Source of the DNA: Paguma larvata
Taxonomy: Eukaryota > Chordata > Mammalia > Carnivora > Viverridae
Direction of reading: 5' to 3'
Length of the DNA stretch: 64,000 bases
Assembly (NCBI GenBank): GCA_030068075.1
Contig: CM057835.1
Span: 71,873,895 to 71,937,894 of the forward strand
Shown here piece by piece: positions 1 to 12,900 of this stretch (the stretch's first letter is position 1; each line of letters begins with the position of its first letter). The notes under the pieces are model-generated. The model saw nothing but the letters and a program-made list of their open reading frames with translations, did not search any database and had not been told where the DNA came from. Both the position numbers and the translations under genes were made by a program.

Positions 1-775
1 TGTAACTTCTAGGGCACACTGTATCCAACTGGATACACACGCACCTACCACATGCACGCCCATCTCTCCCATAAGACGACGGGGCTCAAGGTCAGAGCCT
101 GGGCACAGGACTCTCTGGCACTTGGCTGAGCCCTGCACAGTGCCCAGCCAGCCAGGCAGGGGCACAGAGATGGGGCAAGCTGAGCCGAAGCTCCGAGATG
201 TGGACACCAGGGTAAAAGAAGTCTGGGCCACAATCAAGGGAAGGCCCAAGCGTCCTCTCCACCCAGTGAGGAGACCACACCAGGGCCCTAGCATCCTCAT
301 GCTCTCTGGTACCATGGGAAGAGCCCATGCCTCTGATGCCCTTCCCTGTTTCTTGGGAGAATAGGCAGAAGACAGGCCCTCACAAGGCCCCCACCCTTGG
401 TACCGACCCTGGAAAAGAAGCCAGGAGTGAGAGTCTGCAACATGAAAACTGCTTTCTTACAGAGTTCTGCATAGGACAGAACTGCGCCCCAGTGGAGATG
501 GGGAAGGAGATGGCTTCTCCTTAAGGCCTGCCCCTGAGGATGGGGTAGCACCAGGCATGGCCCCAGTATGAGGTGACCTGGGACTGCACACTCAGCCTCT
601 CCTTCTCAGATTCAACAAAAATACCTTAGTCCAGCAACCAGGAGTCTCCAGATGAGTTCCAGAGACTCCATGAGCCCTGGTTTACTCAGCAGGAACCCCC
701 TGAAGGCCCCCTTGCTGTAAATGAGCCATCGGGGTACACATGGGGTAAGCTGCTGGGTGAAGAGGTGCTACTCAC
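1..775 (-). other. CABIN1: CABIN1 intron, 3' edge of window
   Basis: Intronic sequence after the last exon visible. I recognise no repeat or exon in it. Confidence 0.8.
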
Positions 776-927
776 TTCTCTGAAGCTTTGGGCGTATTCT
801 TCTCCTCGCCCCTGGCAAAGGGTCCTTCTGCAGCCTCCTTCATGAAGTTGACCAGGACCTCTGCGCTGACCCCAGAGTCGGGCTTCCCCAGGAGCTTCAA
901 GATGGAAGCGTGGAGCCGGAAGTACAC
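776..927 (-). CDS. CABIN1: CABIN1 exon, residues 1263-1312, last in window
   Basis: 152 bases. The acceptor is TTCTCCTAG and the donor GAGAA|GTGAGT. It encodes [20 protein letters not shown], then [20 protein letters not shown] and KASE, leaving AA for the next (lysine) codon. The next human exon, starting EKACLVDED, has no match in 1-775, so the gene continues to the left of the window. Confidence 0.96.
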
Positions 928-3900
928 CTAGGAGAATCATACTCGGGTGTGAGCAGCCTTCCCAGTTGCTTAGGTCCATTCCACAGGCTAGTCGGCCACA
1001 TTGGAAAAGGGCCCCTGACCAAGGAGACAGGCCACCACACACTGCCTTTTTTCATTCGTTTTTAAGCCACTCAACCTATAACTAATTCAAAGCAAGCTCT
1101 GACAATTAAAATGGACATGAATTCTCAGCATTCTAGCTCAAATGTTTAGTCAGTGATGCAGACGAGTGGTGGTAAGATAATGAGAGTAACAACCCTCAGC
1201 TCTGCTCACTGGGCACCTCCTCCCACCACAGCCCCTGCCACCCACTGTGTGCCTCTCCTGGCGCCCATACAAAGTGAGCCTCCACACCTGTCCCCACCAT
1301 GTTGCAGACTCCCTGAGGTGCAGAACAGTTAATTTCTGTGTGTCTGCACCTGGGCAAGCCGGGGGTTGTAGGCCTAAAGAAAGGGGTAGGAGGGGTAGGA
1401 GGCACGCCACATCATTTGGGACCTGTGCTTTTCTTCATTTCCTTAAGTCCTCACCACAGTCCTCCACTTACAAATGTTTGAAGTAAGATGCCCAAACTCC
1501 CACAGCCAGGAAAGCCCAGGGCCACGTTCAACTCTGGTCGGGCCTGCCCTCTAGTGCTCCCAAGGAAATGCCACATCATGCACAGGCACCTCTACAGGTC
1601 ACTTGGCCTGACTTCCACATCCACCTGCGGGTGCAGTGTGGGCTCTGGCCTGTGGCAGACTCCCACGGGTGGCACAAAGGGTGTTACAAGGGCTGGGAAC
1701 CCCTGTGGCCGCAGGCCCTGCTTAACCAGCCTCCCCTCACCGAGAGGTGGTTTTCAAAAGACACTGCCAAGGACTATGCGGGTGAAATTGCCAGGGAGTA
1801 TGGCCCAAGCAGCATTGTCAAGGGGGCATCCTGGACAGAGGGGCCCACACCCAGAGCCCCTCCACCACTAGCCCGCCTGTGGCCCCAAAGTAATTAGCCC
1901 CAGCAACTCCATTTTTAGGCACCGAAAACCTCTGGGGCACCCACACATGCCCAGGTGGCCCTGCTGGAAGAGCACAAAATATTCAATGGGCAAAGTTTAA
2001 CCAAGTGGCAGGTTCAGGATTTTGAATCTGGGTTCAACAGCAGAGGTGAGTTTTCACCAGGGCATAGTTAAAATCTTAAGAGAAAGGTCATTTTTACAGT
2101 AAGATATCCACATGTTGCAGCTGGGTGCCCTTCTCCTGAGAGCCGGCATGATGTTGGGCCTCAGTTCCTCACCTGGAAGTCCCAGGATCCCACGGGCACA
2201 CCATCCTGCCTGCTCATCTGTTCTATCAGGCAGCGGCAGAAACCAAAAGTCAAAGAAACACCATGAAGGAAATCCTGAGGGCTGAGCTACCTCCCCCACA
2301 AGGGTCTGGTGCTGCGCAGAGGTGCCGCGCGAGGGCCCTAGGCGCAGGGGATCTGGCCCCAACCGCCCTTCTCTTCTGCTGCTGACTCACTTAGGGCAAG
2401 TCACACTAGTCCTCAGGGCCTCAGCCTTCTCAGCCAGAGTGGAAAACACGAAAGAGCTGTGGAGGGAGGGACATGGGGCTTGGGGAGGGGAATGACAGCA
2501 ACCAGGAAGCTGCTGAAGACGTGCTCAGTACGAAAGTGAATTACCACACTTTACCATGAACCCTATGAATATGGCCCCTGAAAAGATGCTGTCAACTACT
2601 CAGCATGAATCATCTTCCAAAGGCAAATTTTTAAAAACGAGACTTTTTTGCTTGCTCCTGCAAGCAATTATTGGAAAGAGAATACTAACATGGTTGAGGG
2701 AAAACAGACATGCTAACTGATCAGTATAATCTTTCAGGGCCACAAGACACCGTGGATGGAACGTTAAATGACCCTTGAAAACACCCCCGAAAGTGCTCCC
2801 TGGTATGCATGCAAGGCCAGGCCCTGCCTGCACCCTGTCGGGGAAGAAGTGGAAGAGAAGTGCACCCTGCGTTGGGCTCTGCACTCACAGTGCAGAGCCT
2901 ACTTGGGATTCTCTCTCTCCCTCTCTCTCTCTGCCTCTCCCCCTCTCTCTCTGCCTCTCCCCTACTCACTCTCACTCTCTTGCTCTCTCTCTCTCTCAAA
3001 TAAATAAACTTTAAAAAAATGCCAGTTGCAAAACGGTATTAAAATGTTAATATGTTATATTCCCCTATATATTAATAGGGGAAAAATCTAGAAAGATAAA
3101 TACTTCCCCAGACTGTTAATAGGGTTTATTGGGTTAGGAGGATAGCATCACTGGGAACTTTAGCTTTTTATTTTAAACACTTCTGAATGTTTGGCGGGCA
3201 TCTGGGTGGCTCAGTCAGTTGAGCGTCTGACTTAGGCTCAGGTCATGATCTCACGATCTCATGATCATGGTTCATGGGTTTGAGCCCCTTGTTGGGCTTG
3301 TGCTGACGGTGTGGAGCCTGCTTTGCATTTTCTGTCTCCCTCTCTTTCTGCCCCTCCCTAGCTCGTGCCGTGCGCTCTCTCTCTCTCTTTCTCAAAAAAT
3401 AAACATTAAAAAAATTTTTTAAATTTAAACACTTATGAATGTTTGATTTTTATATATATTTTAACCATGAATATATGTTAATTTTATAATCAGAAAAAAT
3501 TATATAAAGGCAGACAAGGCATAATAAGCAAGCAGATTCTACCCCAAACTCCAAGAAGCTTGCTGGGCACGTGGGACTGGCAGGCGCTGGGCACACAGCC
3601 TCAGGAAGGGCAAAGCTGACGTGCTCGGGAAGCAGTGAGCTCCGGGCCGGGCCAAGCAAATCTGGACCCTCACCCGTGTGCTCGGTTTCCTCCCTACAAA
3701 ATGTAGTGGCTGCGACCTCCCAGTCTGCCTCACAGGACTGAGCATTGGGGAGAGTGTGGTGTTAAGTGTTCTGGAAATCATAAAAGCAAACCTGAGCTGT
3801 AAACAACTGCTCATCTCTTGAGAAGCAGCACAAGACCCAAATGTGGAGTCAAGAAAACAGGCTACTCCCCTGGCCATGTCCTGCCAAGCTGGATGCTTGG

Positions 3901-6900
3901 GCACACCCTGTGGCCTCGCCAGGGACAAGGGCACCTAGCCTCCTCCTGCCACCCTGCAGAGTGGATGCCCTGGGCACGGAGAGATGCTGTGCTGCACTGA
4001 TGTCATCATTGAGTCAGGTTCTTAGAACCTGCATGTGCTAAGGAGGAAAGATGATTTTCTTCTGGGGGATACAAATAAAATGCTCCTCTCCCAGAAAGGA
4101 TAGTAAGCACCCCTTAAAAGAGAGAGGAAAGGCTGCTTTAATTTAATTGCACACAAAGCTGCTGAACGCAGAGAATTTTCCAGCGGGGCTGCATGGGAGT
4201 CACTGGGACCTCATGCCCCATCCCCAGGGAGACAGAGAGACTGGCCCAGCCCCGCCCTGCTTCCCTGCCCTAGGCCGGCACAGTGTCACCTCCAGGGCCT
4301 CCATGGCCAACTCAGGTGGGTTGTGGTAGTGGATCTTCTTGGGGTAGCGGGCGGCCTCTTCGTGCAGGTAGTGGCCAGCCTGTCTGTAGTGCAGCAGGTA
4401 GACGGCGGGAGGCTGCTGCTGCTTCTCGGCGACCTTGCCCAGCATGTAGTGGATGAGCCACTCTTCCTCATCACCGTCGCCCTCGCAGCGGGCCGCCGAT
4501 GTGAAACAGTGCCTGGCTGTCTCCAGCATGCTGTCGCGCCGGCCCTCCATCTGGAACGAGACCATGAGACCGGGCTGGGCTTAGCCCATGGTCTGAACCT
4601 GCACGGGATCATGCCTTATCCCGTAGGAAGTCCTGCCCTCCTTGCAAATCTATCATCCTCTTAACCACCTTGAGACACAGGAGTGTTATCACCATTTCAT
4701 AGCTGAGGACAGAGGGTGGAGAGGCCTGGGGACCAACCCCCCCACCACTAAAGTACACATCAAGTAAAGCACAGAGCTGGAAACCAGGTCACCTCATGTC
4801 AACTCCAGTGTCCTTTCTTTTACTGCCCCCTGACCCCACCCCACAGAACACTAAAAGTTTAGGAGTCTATGAAGTACCTACTGACTCCCTTCTAAAAAGG
4901 TCCCAACGATAACCCTCACTGTGGCTGCAGTGAGGCCCTGTTCCTGGGAAGTGGAGACAGCACGAGGCCGGGGCTGCCAGGAGATCCAGGCCAAAGGCAG
5001 CTGAGAATGCTGAGAGCCAATGCCAGTGTTCTGAGACGAGCTCCCCGCCCGCCACATGAGCTGAGTACTTCTCTCGCCTGCTCACGAAAGTGGGCAAGCA
5101 GAGCTAGACGGGGTGCACACCAACACCCAGCAACACAGCACTGAAGAGGATGTGCACCCCTGGGGTCCCACGGACTTCCCACCCTGTCCTCTGCACCCTT
5201 CCAGAAGGACCTTACAAAAGGGCAAATTCCTGAGCTCCACCCAAGACCCAATGCCTTGGATCTGTGCCTACAGCCACCCTCTCACACACTGAAAGGTGGA
5301 AACAGCTGGGACAGAAGATCAATCTCTAAGATGCTTTCCAACTTTTTCCAGTCCCTGTATGAGGGCTATGGGCCAACACCCTGGTGTCATTGACGTGAGA
5401 GGTCAGCCATCAGGTACATGCATCCCTTCATCCCAGAGTTCCCGGGCTAGGAGCTGGAACAAATGCTGACTATGTGGGGCCACAGGGGCAGCTGTTCCCA
5501 GCACCGCAGGTCTCTGGGCCCTCATCTCCATGGCCCTAGCTCAGAGGCAGGGAGGCTGCGACCTCTTCTAGTCTCATCTCAGGGGCCAGAGAAGGGAGAG
5601 GCTACACATACCAAGCTCTGGCAAGGGTGCTGCTTGCAGCCCGTGAGAACAGTACCCATGCCCCACTGTAGCAATAGCCCTGGGGCTGACACAAAGCAGC
5701 CTGGTGCTACCCCAGTGCTCCGCCAAACACTTCTTGGGAAAGAAAATTACCACCTAGGGACGCCTGGGTGGCTCAGTTGGTTAAGCATACAACTCTTGGT
5801 TTTGGCTCAGGTCATGATCTCACGGTTCGTGAGATTGAGCCACACATCGGGCTTTGTACTGACAGCGTGGAGCCTGCTTAGGATTCTCTTTCTCCTCCTC
5901 TCTCTCTGCCCTTCCCCTGCTTGCTCTGTCTCTCTCAAAATAAATAAATAAACTTAAAAAAAGAAGAAAAGAAAAGAAAATTACCACCTAAGAATCATGA
6001 GACCATCAATGAGGGGTGCACCTGGGTGGCTCAGTCAGTTGAGCAACTGACTCTTGACTTCAGCTCAGGCCATGATCCCAGGGTCATGAGATCAACCCTG
6101 CATCGGGCTCCACACTGAGCATGGAGTCTGCTTAAGATTCTCATTCTCTCTCTCTCTCTTCTCTCTTCCCCCCCATGCCCTTCTCCTCCACTAGCACTCT
6201 CTCTCGAAAATAAAAATAAAGAAAAAGAAAAAGAAAAGAGACCATCAACAAGTGAGATATGATAGAAAGAACCATAATGTAGGCCCAGAACACAGCGCAA
6301 GCCAAGTGGGTCCATCACACCCTCCAAAATGAGATTTTGTAGCAGCTCTAAGTATAAGGCAAACACTTCAGTGGAGTCTTGTTCTGACTGCTCTGTAGCT
6401 ATGTGGCCTTAATCAAGTCACTAGCTCTCTGCCCACCCAGCTCTGCCACTGAGGGTCATACAGCAACCTACTGAGACAGGAAGGACAACTGTGAAGAGCC
6501 CCATCTGGACTGGCGCCTAGCACCACAGATCCCCACCAAGAGGCCAAGACCTTCCCTGCCCCACATAAAGCACATGCTGCCAGAGTTCCTGTCCTTGGTA
6601 GATGTGCCATCAGAGCACTTCAGACAGAACAGGAGGGACAGCCACTAAGGGCCCACCATGTTCCAGAGCTCTGCCAGCACCCTCACACCTCCTCTCCATC
6701 CAAGAGCGAGATGTGAACCCTCTGTTGTGGCACCTCATTCACCCCGTGGCCAGGGTCCCTGGCTCAGGGCCAGCTCATAAGAGGGACTAAGGAGATATCA
6801 GTTCTTACAATACTGCCATACACGAGGAACAGTCAGCCCACTTACAACCAAAACCACAGCAGCGACATCAAGTTCCTCCCTCGGGGCACACAGTTAGAAG

Positions 6901-9900
6901 GCTCTGGCTCCAAAGCCTCTGCCCTTGCCTGAGAATGCTCAACAAGGGAAACCACTGGTTTTCCTAAAACAGACACCTTTGGCAAGTTTGCAGGCAGAAG
7001 CTGAAGTACACAGCAGGTTAAATAGCTATTAACACATGCCCTACAGCTCATCTGATCAGACACAATAAACCCAAACATAGCTCTAGCAACCAAAGGGGCT
7101 ATGTCCCCATGACACACTCCATAGCTGGAAACTGCCTTGCTAGACATGGGAAAAAACCAGGAGGCATAGGGCAGTGCTGGGAGGCAGCGTTCACCCTGGG
7201 CAACAACGCAAAACCTCCTTCCTTCCCTGCCTACTGGGACACCTGCATGCCTGGTGGATTTCCATCTCTCTCCTGCCACCACCTTGCATTCCAGGAAGAT
7301 GGCCTGGGAGTCCAGTTTCAGGCCCTGAGATACCAGGGCCAGCGGCTTCCATTGGCCCCGAATGGAGTTCAACCACAGAGGCCATGAGCTATGCAGAGAA
7401 AGAACAGGCAAGGGGAAGAGATATGAGTCAACCTGGGTCTCCTGTATGTCACCCACTCTCTGTCTTTCCTGCCCCTTCCTGAGGGAGCCACAAGTTCCCT
7501 CCTCTAGAGAGTTCTACAAAAGAAACTCTCAAGTGCCAATGGCAGAAAAGGAACTCTGACTTCTCATATTTACTTCCTGGAAAACCTCTATTCTGCTAAT
7601 CCCACTGGGGATCACTGGGGAGGAGCAGAGAAAGAATCCCAAGGTCTGTGCTCCCCCCACCCCAATGAGTCCCAGCGGAAGTAACAGTCAGTGCTCCTGG
7701 TGCTGCCAGGGTCCATTTCCCAATCTGCTCAGCCCTGGGGCCACTGCAGTAATAACAGAAGGGAGGGAGGGGCCCCTGCGCAGGGCGGTCACCATGAAAC
7801 AGCGCTGCATGGCGTGGGTAGAACTCAACAACATGGTGCTGAGTGAAAAGGGAGTTCAATGCCATACACAGCATGACAGCATTTAGGCTAGAAGAAAAGA
7901 ACAGATAAATCAAGGCATTCTTTCTAGGAGTACATGTATACTTAAGAAACCATATATATATTTTTTAAGTCTGGAAAGATACAAGCCTAACTGTAGGTTG
8001 CTCTGAAGCAGGAGTGAAATGACTAGATGGTGGGGAAGGGGAGGGTGGCAAAAAGGTTTTTAGCTTTGCCCTTATTGTTGCGACTGTTTTAAAGAAGGTG
8101 ATGGTTTGTATAACTGAAGAGTGGTTTCTATAAAGGTAAAACAAGGAGCATGCTGCTCTTCTCTTGCCCATATTCTTCTAGGGTTTGGCCCAATCACAGA
8201 AACTGACACCTGTCTCTGGTTAGCTGGTTAGCAGGGTCCCCCTGGCCACACTGCCCTTCCCTCCACCTGTGTCCTCTGCCACTGGTGCCAGGCCTATCCC
8301 CTGGATGCTGCATGTAAACGACCCAGGGGCCCTGTTAAAGTGCAGCTTTTGACTGTGAGTCCCTGATGCAGCCTTTGAACAAGCTCCCCACCCCTTCCCA
8401 CCCCCCAAAAGAGGTTCTGATGCTCAATCAGGTGTGGGAGCTACCGTCCTCACTAATCTACAGGGTTCATGCCCCTGGGCAGAGAAAGAGAGGGGAAAAT
8501 GTTAGGGCTGAGATGCCCAGAGTCTGGAACCCTAAAACAACAGTCCTAGGTGCCAGGGGCAGTGACAGCCAGAGCTCATGGGAAGAAGGTGAGGTCACTG
8601 GCATTCCGAAACAATAGCCCCAGGTGGGGCTTCCAGCCTGCCCTCGTCAAGTATGGTGCCGCGCAGAGATCGGGAAATGTGCAGAAACAGAGGGTAGCCT
8701 TTTTAAGGCTTTCTCAAAGTGTATTGCACAGCACACCGACGTCCCCGATGTCCAGCAAGACTTTGTGAGGGCAATCCGAGGCCCCGACGGCTGTCGACAC
8801 AGGGCAACAACAGTCATCACAGCCGGGGAACTTCAGGTGAAGCCTGCGCTCGCACAGCACACCCACCCAGCATTTTCACTGAGGTCCTTCCCCCCCCCAG
8901 CTCACTTCATTAGTTTTGTAGTCTGTCTCTTGCTGATTTTCACATGGAGTCTGATGGTATAATGCACATCTATTGCAAAGTCTCTTCCTTGGCCAGCAGT
9001 CCTCCCTCCAGGTGGTTGTCAACCACGTTAATTGTGCCTAGTGCTCATGTGCAAAGGCTTTGCCCGCATTACTTTCACCAGCTTCATGAAATCCCACATC
9101 TTTTGCAAAATTTGCAGTTTAACTTTGCAATAGATGTATATTCTAGATTGAGTCATCTTACTGCTGCATCAGCCTTAAAAATGCCATGTGGCTCCTTCAC
9201 TTTCAACCCAAGGAGCCAAGGGTGCCCTGCTCAACACAGCCCATAGGCCAGACACCCAGCAACCTGTACTAGGGGAGCCCCCTACCAAGATGGACTTCAA
9301 AATTCCCAACACAGTGTCAAAGATTTTATAAGGACTCAAGAAATTCCTTTGAAGGGAACAGGGAAGGGGTGCCTGGGTGGCTCAGTCAGTTAAGGTCCGG
9401 CTCTTGATCTCAGCTCAGGTCTTGATATCAGGGCTGTGAGTTCAAGCCCCACATGGGACTCCACATTGGGCGTGAAGCTTACTTGAAATAAAATAAAGTT
9501 AAATAAAACATGAAGGGAACAGGAAAAAGACAGCTACTTCTCGCGGCCAACACCCCTTCCCTGCCTCTCAACTGTTGCAAAAGTGATGGCTGATCAGCCA
9601 GATCATAAGAAAACAGACAGGACAGAACCTTGCCACCTGAGGGTATTTGGGTCAGATGGCAGCCGCTCTGCAGAGCCCCTCCTCACCTGCTGCACGAGCT
9701 CAGGGGGCAGCTCAGCTCTCCACTGCTTCAGCTGGCGTGAGGCGAAGGAGTGCAAGGTATAGGACATGGTGCCATACTCAATCCACAGGGACAGATTGGA
9801 GCTGTCAATCTCCAGGGCCCGTCGGAAGCAGTTCAGGACAGGCGTGGCGTGCTTCCAGATTGGCCCATCACTCTTCAGCTCATTGGAGTTCAGCTTGTCT

Positions 9901-12900
9901 TGAATGCGACTGGCCCGGGCCAGGGCCATGCCTGCCCAGGAATCGAACCTGTGGTCATGACAAAAGCGCCAGTAAAGACACCGCTGCCCTTACAGCACTG
10001 CAGACATGGTAGCCTGGACAAGGCACCCAGGCCCCAGGGGAGTGATCCCAGGCCATGGCCCAGAGCCCAGCTCCACTACTAACGGACTCCATGTTTCTGA
10101 GCTATGAAATACAGCTAAGAAAATTCAGGTCAAGAGAGCCAGGCTGCTGGGACACCACAAGACATGTATTTTAGGTCGTTCAACATCTTGCAGGTACTCA
10201 GTAAGTGCTCTAAGAGAATCCCCACGGACTCAAGCCCAAATTATGCTCACCAGCATGGTGAGCTCTTAGACTCTGCTCTCCTTTGTTTCCCTGCTTGGAG
10301 GGGTTACCCAAAGAATGTCTCTGAGGGAAAGGAAAAGGGGTGCTTTACAAGGCATGGCCCATTCAAGGTGACAGGGAGGCTCCTATCCAGCTGCCACCTC
10401 ACCTAACCCCGCACTGGTAGCACCTGCCATCAATACATTCACTGACCAAAAGCACAGGGCAGCCAAGACCCTGAAAACTCTGCCATGTAACTTCTACATG
10501 GGTTCTCCCTCTGAGACCTTGACCAGGTCCTGCCCTGTCCAGCTCAGTTCCCAGAAGCAATATGGAGAGCAAGGGGACCACAGGATGGCTGAGACCCTAA
10601 TGCTCTGAGATGGCCTGAAAGAAAGTGGTGGGGAAAATGCAGAAGGCTCTCCATGATGACAGTGAAGGCCAAGACGATTTATAGGTACTTGGGAAAGTGG
10701 AAATTCCTGAGTGCAAGTACAGACAACAGAATAGGCAGCAATCACACAAGATGCTACTCTCCAAATGCTGACAATTCTTGGCCCACTACTATCCTAACTT
10801 TAAAACTAGCCAACTAGCTTCCTCGACTATTGTTGACGGTCCTCCAGGTGTGGTAAGGACAGAGCAGACTTGTGAAGCTCACGAGTGCTTCTGCCATACT
10901 CCAGGCACCCAGACATGAAAAAGTACAAATAAAGGAGCAGTAAAGAGGCCTGAAGGCTTTAGCGGTGATGAGGGATAGCAAAAATGAAGGCTTCAGCCCC
11001 TGTGTGGAGGCCCTGAGTGTACCCTTTCCTCCTCAGGGCCTGGGATCTGGGGCTCTGCTCAGGTCACCCTGGGGGTGGAAGCATAGAGGTAGGTGTCAAG
11101 CTCCCCTCCAGATGGTGGGAACCCTGTCTGGGACTCTCTACCAGGGCCAGCTCCTTCCACACGAGGGCTTCCCCTCTTAATTCCTCCCAGAGTGCCTTCA
11201 GCAAACCCCTTTGCCCTTGCCTTCAGGGAAGGGACCACATCACGGTGTGTGCCCATATACCTGCATGAGTACCAAAATGGAAACCACTATCACCACAAAT
11301 AGAAGTAACCAAGAACACAGACACATCATCACAAAAACTCAAAATGCCCCTCTGTGTGTCGCCAAAATCCAAGTCCTGACATGGGTTCTTGATTCTAGCA
11401 GAGCAGTGCACAACCACACTTGGAGAGTGCTGACCCACAGGAACACTAGGGAGCCCAAGGGCCAGCGATGCCATGAACTCAGGAGGAAGAAGTGTCCAGA
11501 GCCTGTGTGCTGGGCTCGTACTCATGCAGGGCAGGCCTGCTCCCAGCACTGGGCTTAGAGTTGTTTCTTTGGCAGAGGGATGAGCTGTATTCAGACCTAT
11601 TCCCATCTTGCCCCAGCAAATGCCACTCTATGAAATGCCTGGCCAAGGTGGTCCAATCTCAGCTGAGCAAGAGCAGATGGAATGGTGAACACAAGTCAAG
11701 AAAAGCTGTCACTAGCATTCTCACAGACTCTGTTTTCCCGCAGTGACCACCAACAAACACTGTGGCTGGAACACTCCACCACACACCCAGCTGTCTGTCA
11801 TGGGCTTCACCTATACCTAGCAGGCTCTGAAGGTTTAAAGAAAAGGTTAGTATCCAAACTTCCATCTTAGCTAGCACAGAAGATGAGATCAGGTACAAGT
11901 CTTCCCTGACATCTGCTTGTAAGGGCCAGAAGTCAGGACTAGGCCACCAAGTTCCTCCCGGCCCTGGGGCCAGTCCTCACAGGGCACCCCACCTCTATGG
12001 CAGGGCTCTCAGCAGGCCAAGCCTGAGAGATTGACGTCCTCGGAACCAGTGCATGTACAAGTTGGAAAGAGGCCCAAATGAGCTGTCACGAACCTCATCT
12101 TATAACCCAAAGGGCTGCTGGGTGAGAGGTGTCACACTGGGCTCCCTCCTCCTCATGGACAGGTTGGTCTTATCACCCTCACTTGTCAGACATGGAGGCA
12201 ACAGTGAAAGGAGGTGACTCCTCACTGTCTAGAGCAGGAGCACTCAGCCAGACTGAGTGTGGATTTCTTCTACCAAACTGGTCCACAGTGACCCCAGAGA
12301 GGACATGCAGGGCCACCGATACATGGCTCCCTGCCTGGAGGAAAACACATGCTGAGCAACAGGGGGTCTGGGGGAGCCTTTCCCACAAGCTACAGAGGTT
12401 GTATAAACTAGTTTTTCTAACTCAGTTCAGAGCCTCTCTCCCCGCCACCCAGGTGCGTCCTGACAAGATGGAGCTCTGTGGTTTCCCCTGAGGATGAGAA
12501 GCCTCTGTGGCCTGGTCCCTGAGTACTTTACCTACAGATACTACTCTGGACCCTTCAGACACAAGGCTTACCTTGACCCAAGGCTTATCTCCTAGGTGTG
12601 GAGGCCATGAGAAAATGTTCCCTCTCAATCAAATGAATCAGACTTTATGAGCTTAGCAGAGCCCTTTCAGGATGAACATGCCAATCATTACAGTTTAAGA
12701 AAAAGCCACCAGGGCTCGGTGGGAAGGAAGTACGAGCCTCACGTACAATAGGTCCTCCTACTTTTACCGTCATGACAATTGCTACTGCCAAGCAAGGAAA
12801 GAGAACTCCTAGCTTGTATTTCTATTCCCATCCCCTTACCGCAAAACAAGGAAACCACCATTAACTAAAGACACATAGTACACATCAGCCCACTTCCCAG

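Larger units (their letters stand above)
928..4289 (-). other. CABIN1: CABIN1 intron
   Basis: Mostly single-copy sequence. Two SINEs lie at about 2866-3019 (5' truncated) and 3194-3423. The remainder, including 928-2860 and 3450-4280, shows nothing I can name. Confidence 0.85.
4551..9686 (-). other. CABIN1: CABIN1 intron
   Basis: Contains a MIR remnant near 4640-4800, SINEs at 5757-5972, 6010-6237 and 9366-9510, and otherwise unassigned single-copy DNA. Long open frames here (for instance 6842-7456 minus) have no recognisable protein family. Confidence 0.85.

Noticed and set aside
4290..4550. Alternative CABIN1 start at the ATG opening this exon
   Set aside because: Preceded by a good acceptor in phase with the upstream exon; internal methionine in the known protein.
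5463..5951. Plus-strand open frame of 162 codons
   Set aside because: Its last third is read through a SINE; many plus-strand frames here end this way (MAQSVERPT...-type peptides are SINE translations).
6842..7456. Minus-strand open frame of 204 codons
   Set aside because: No recognisable domain, lies in an intron and would need its own promoter; no splice-phase link with CABIN1.
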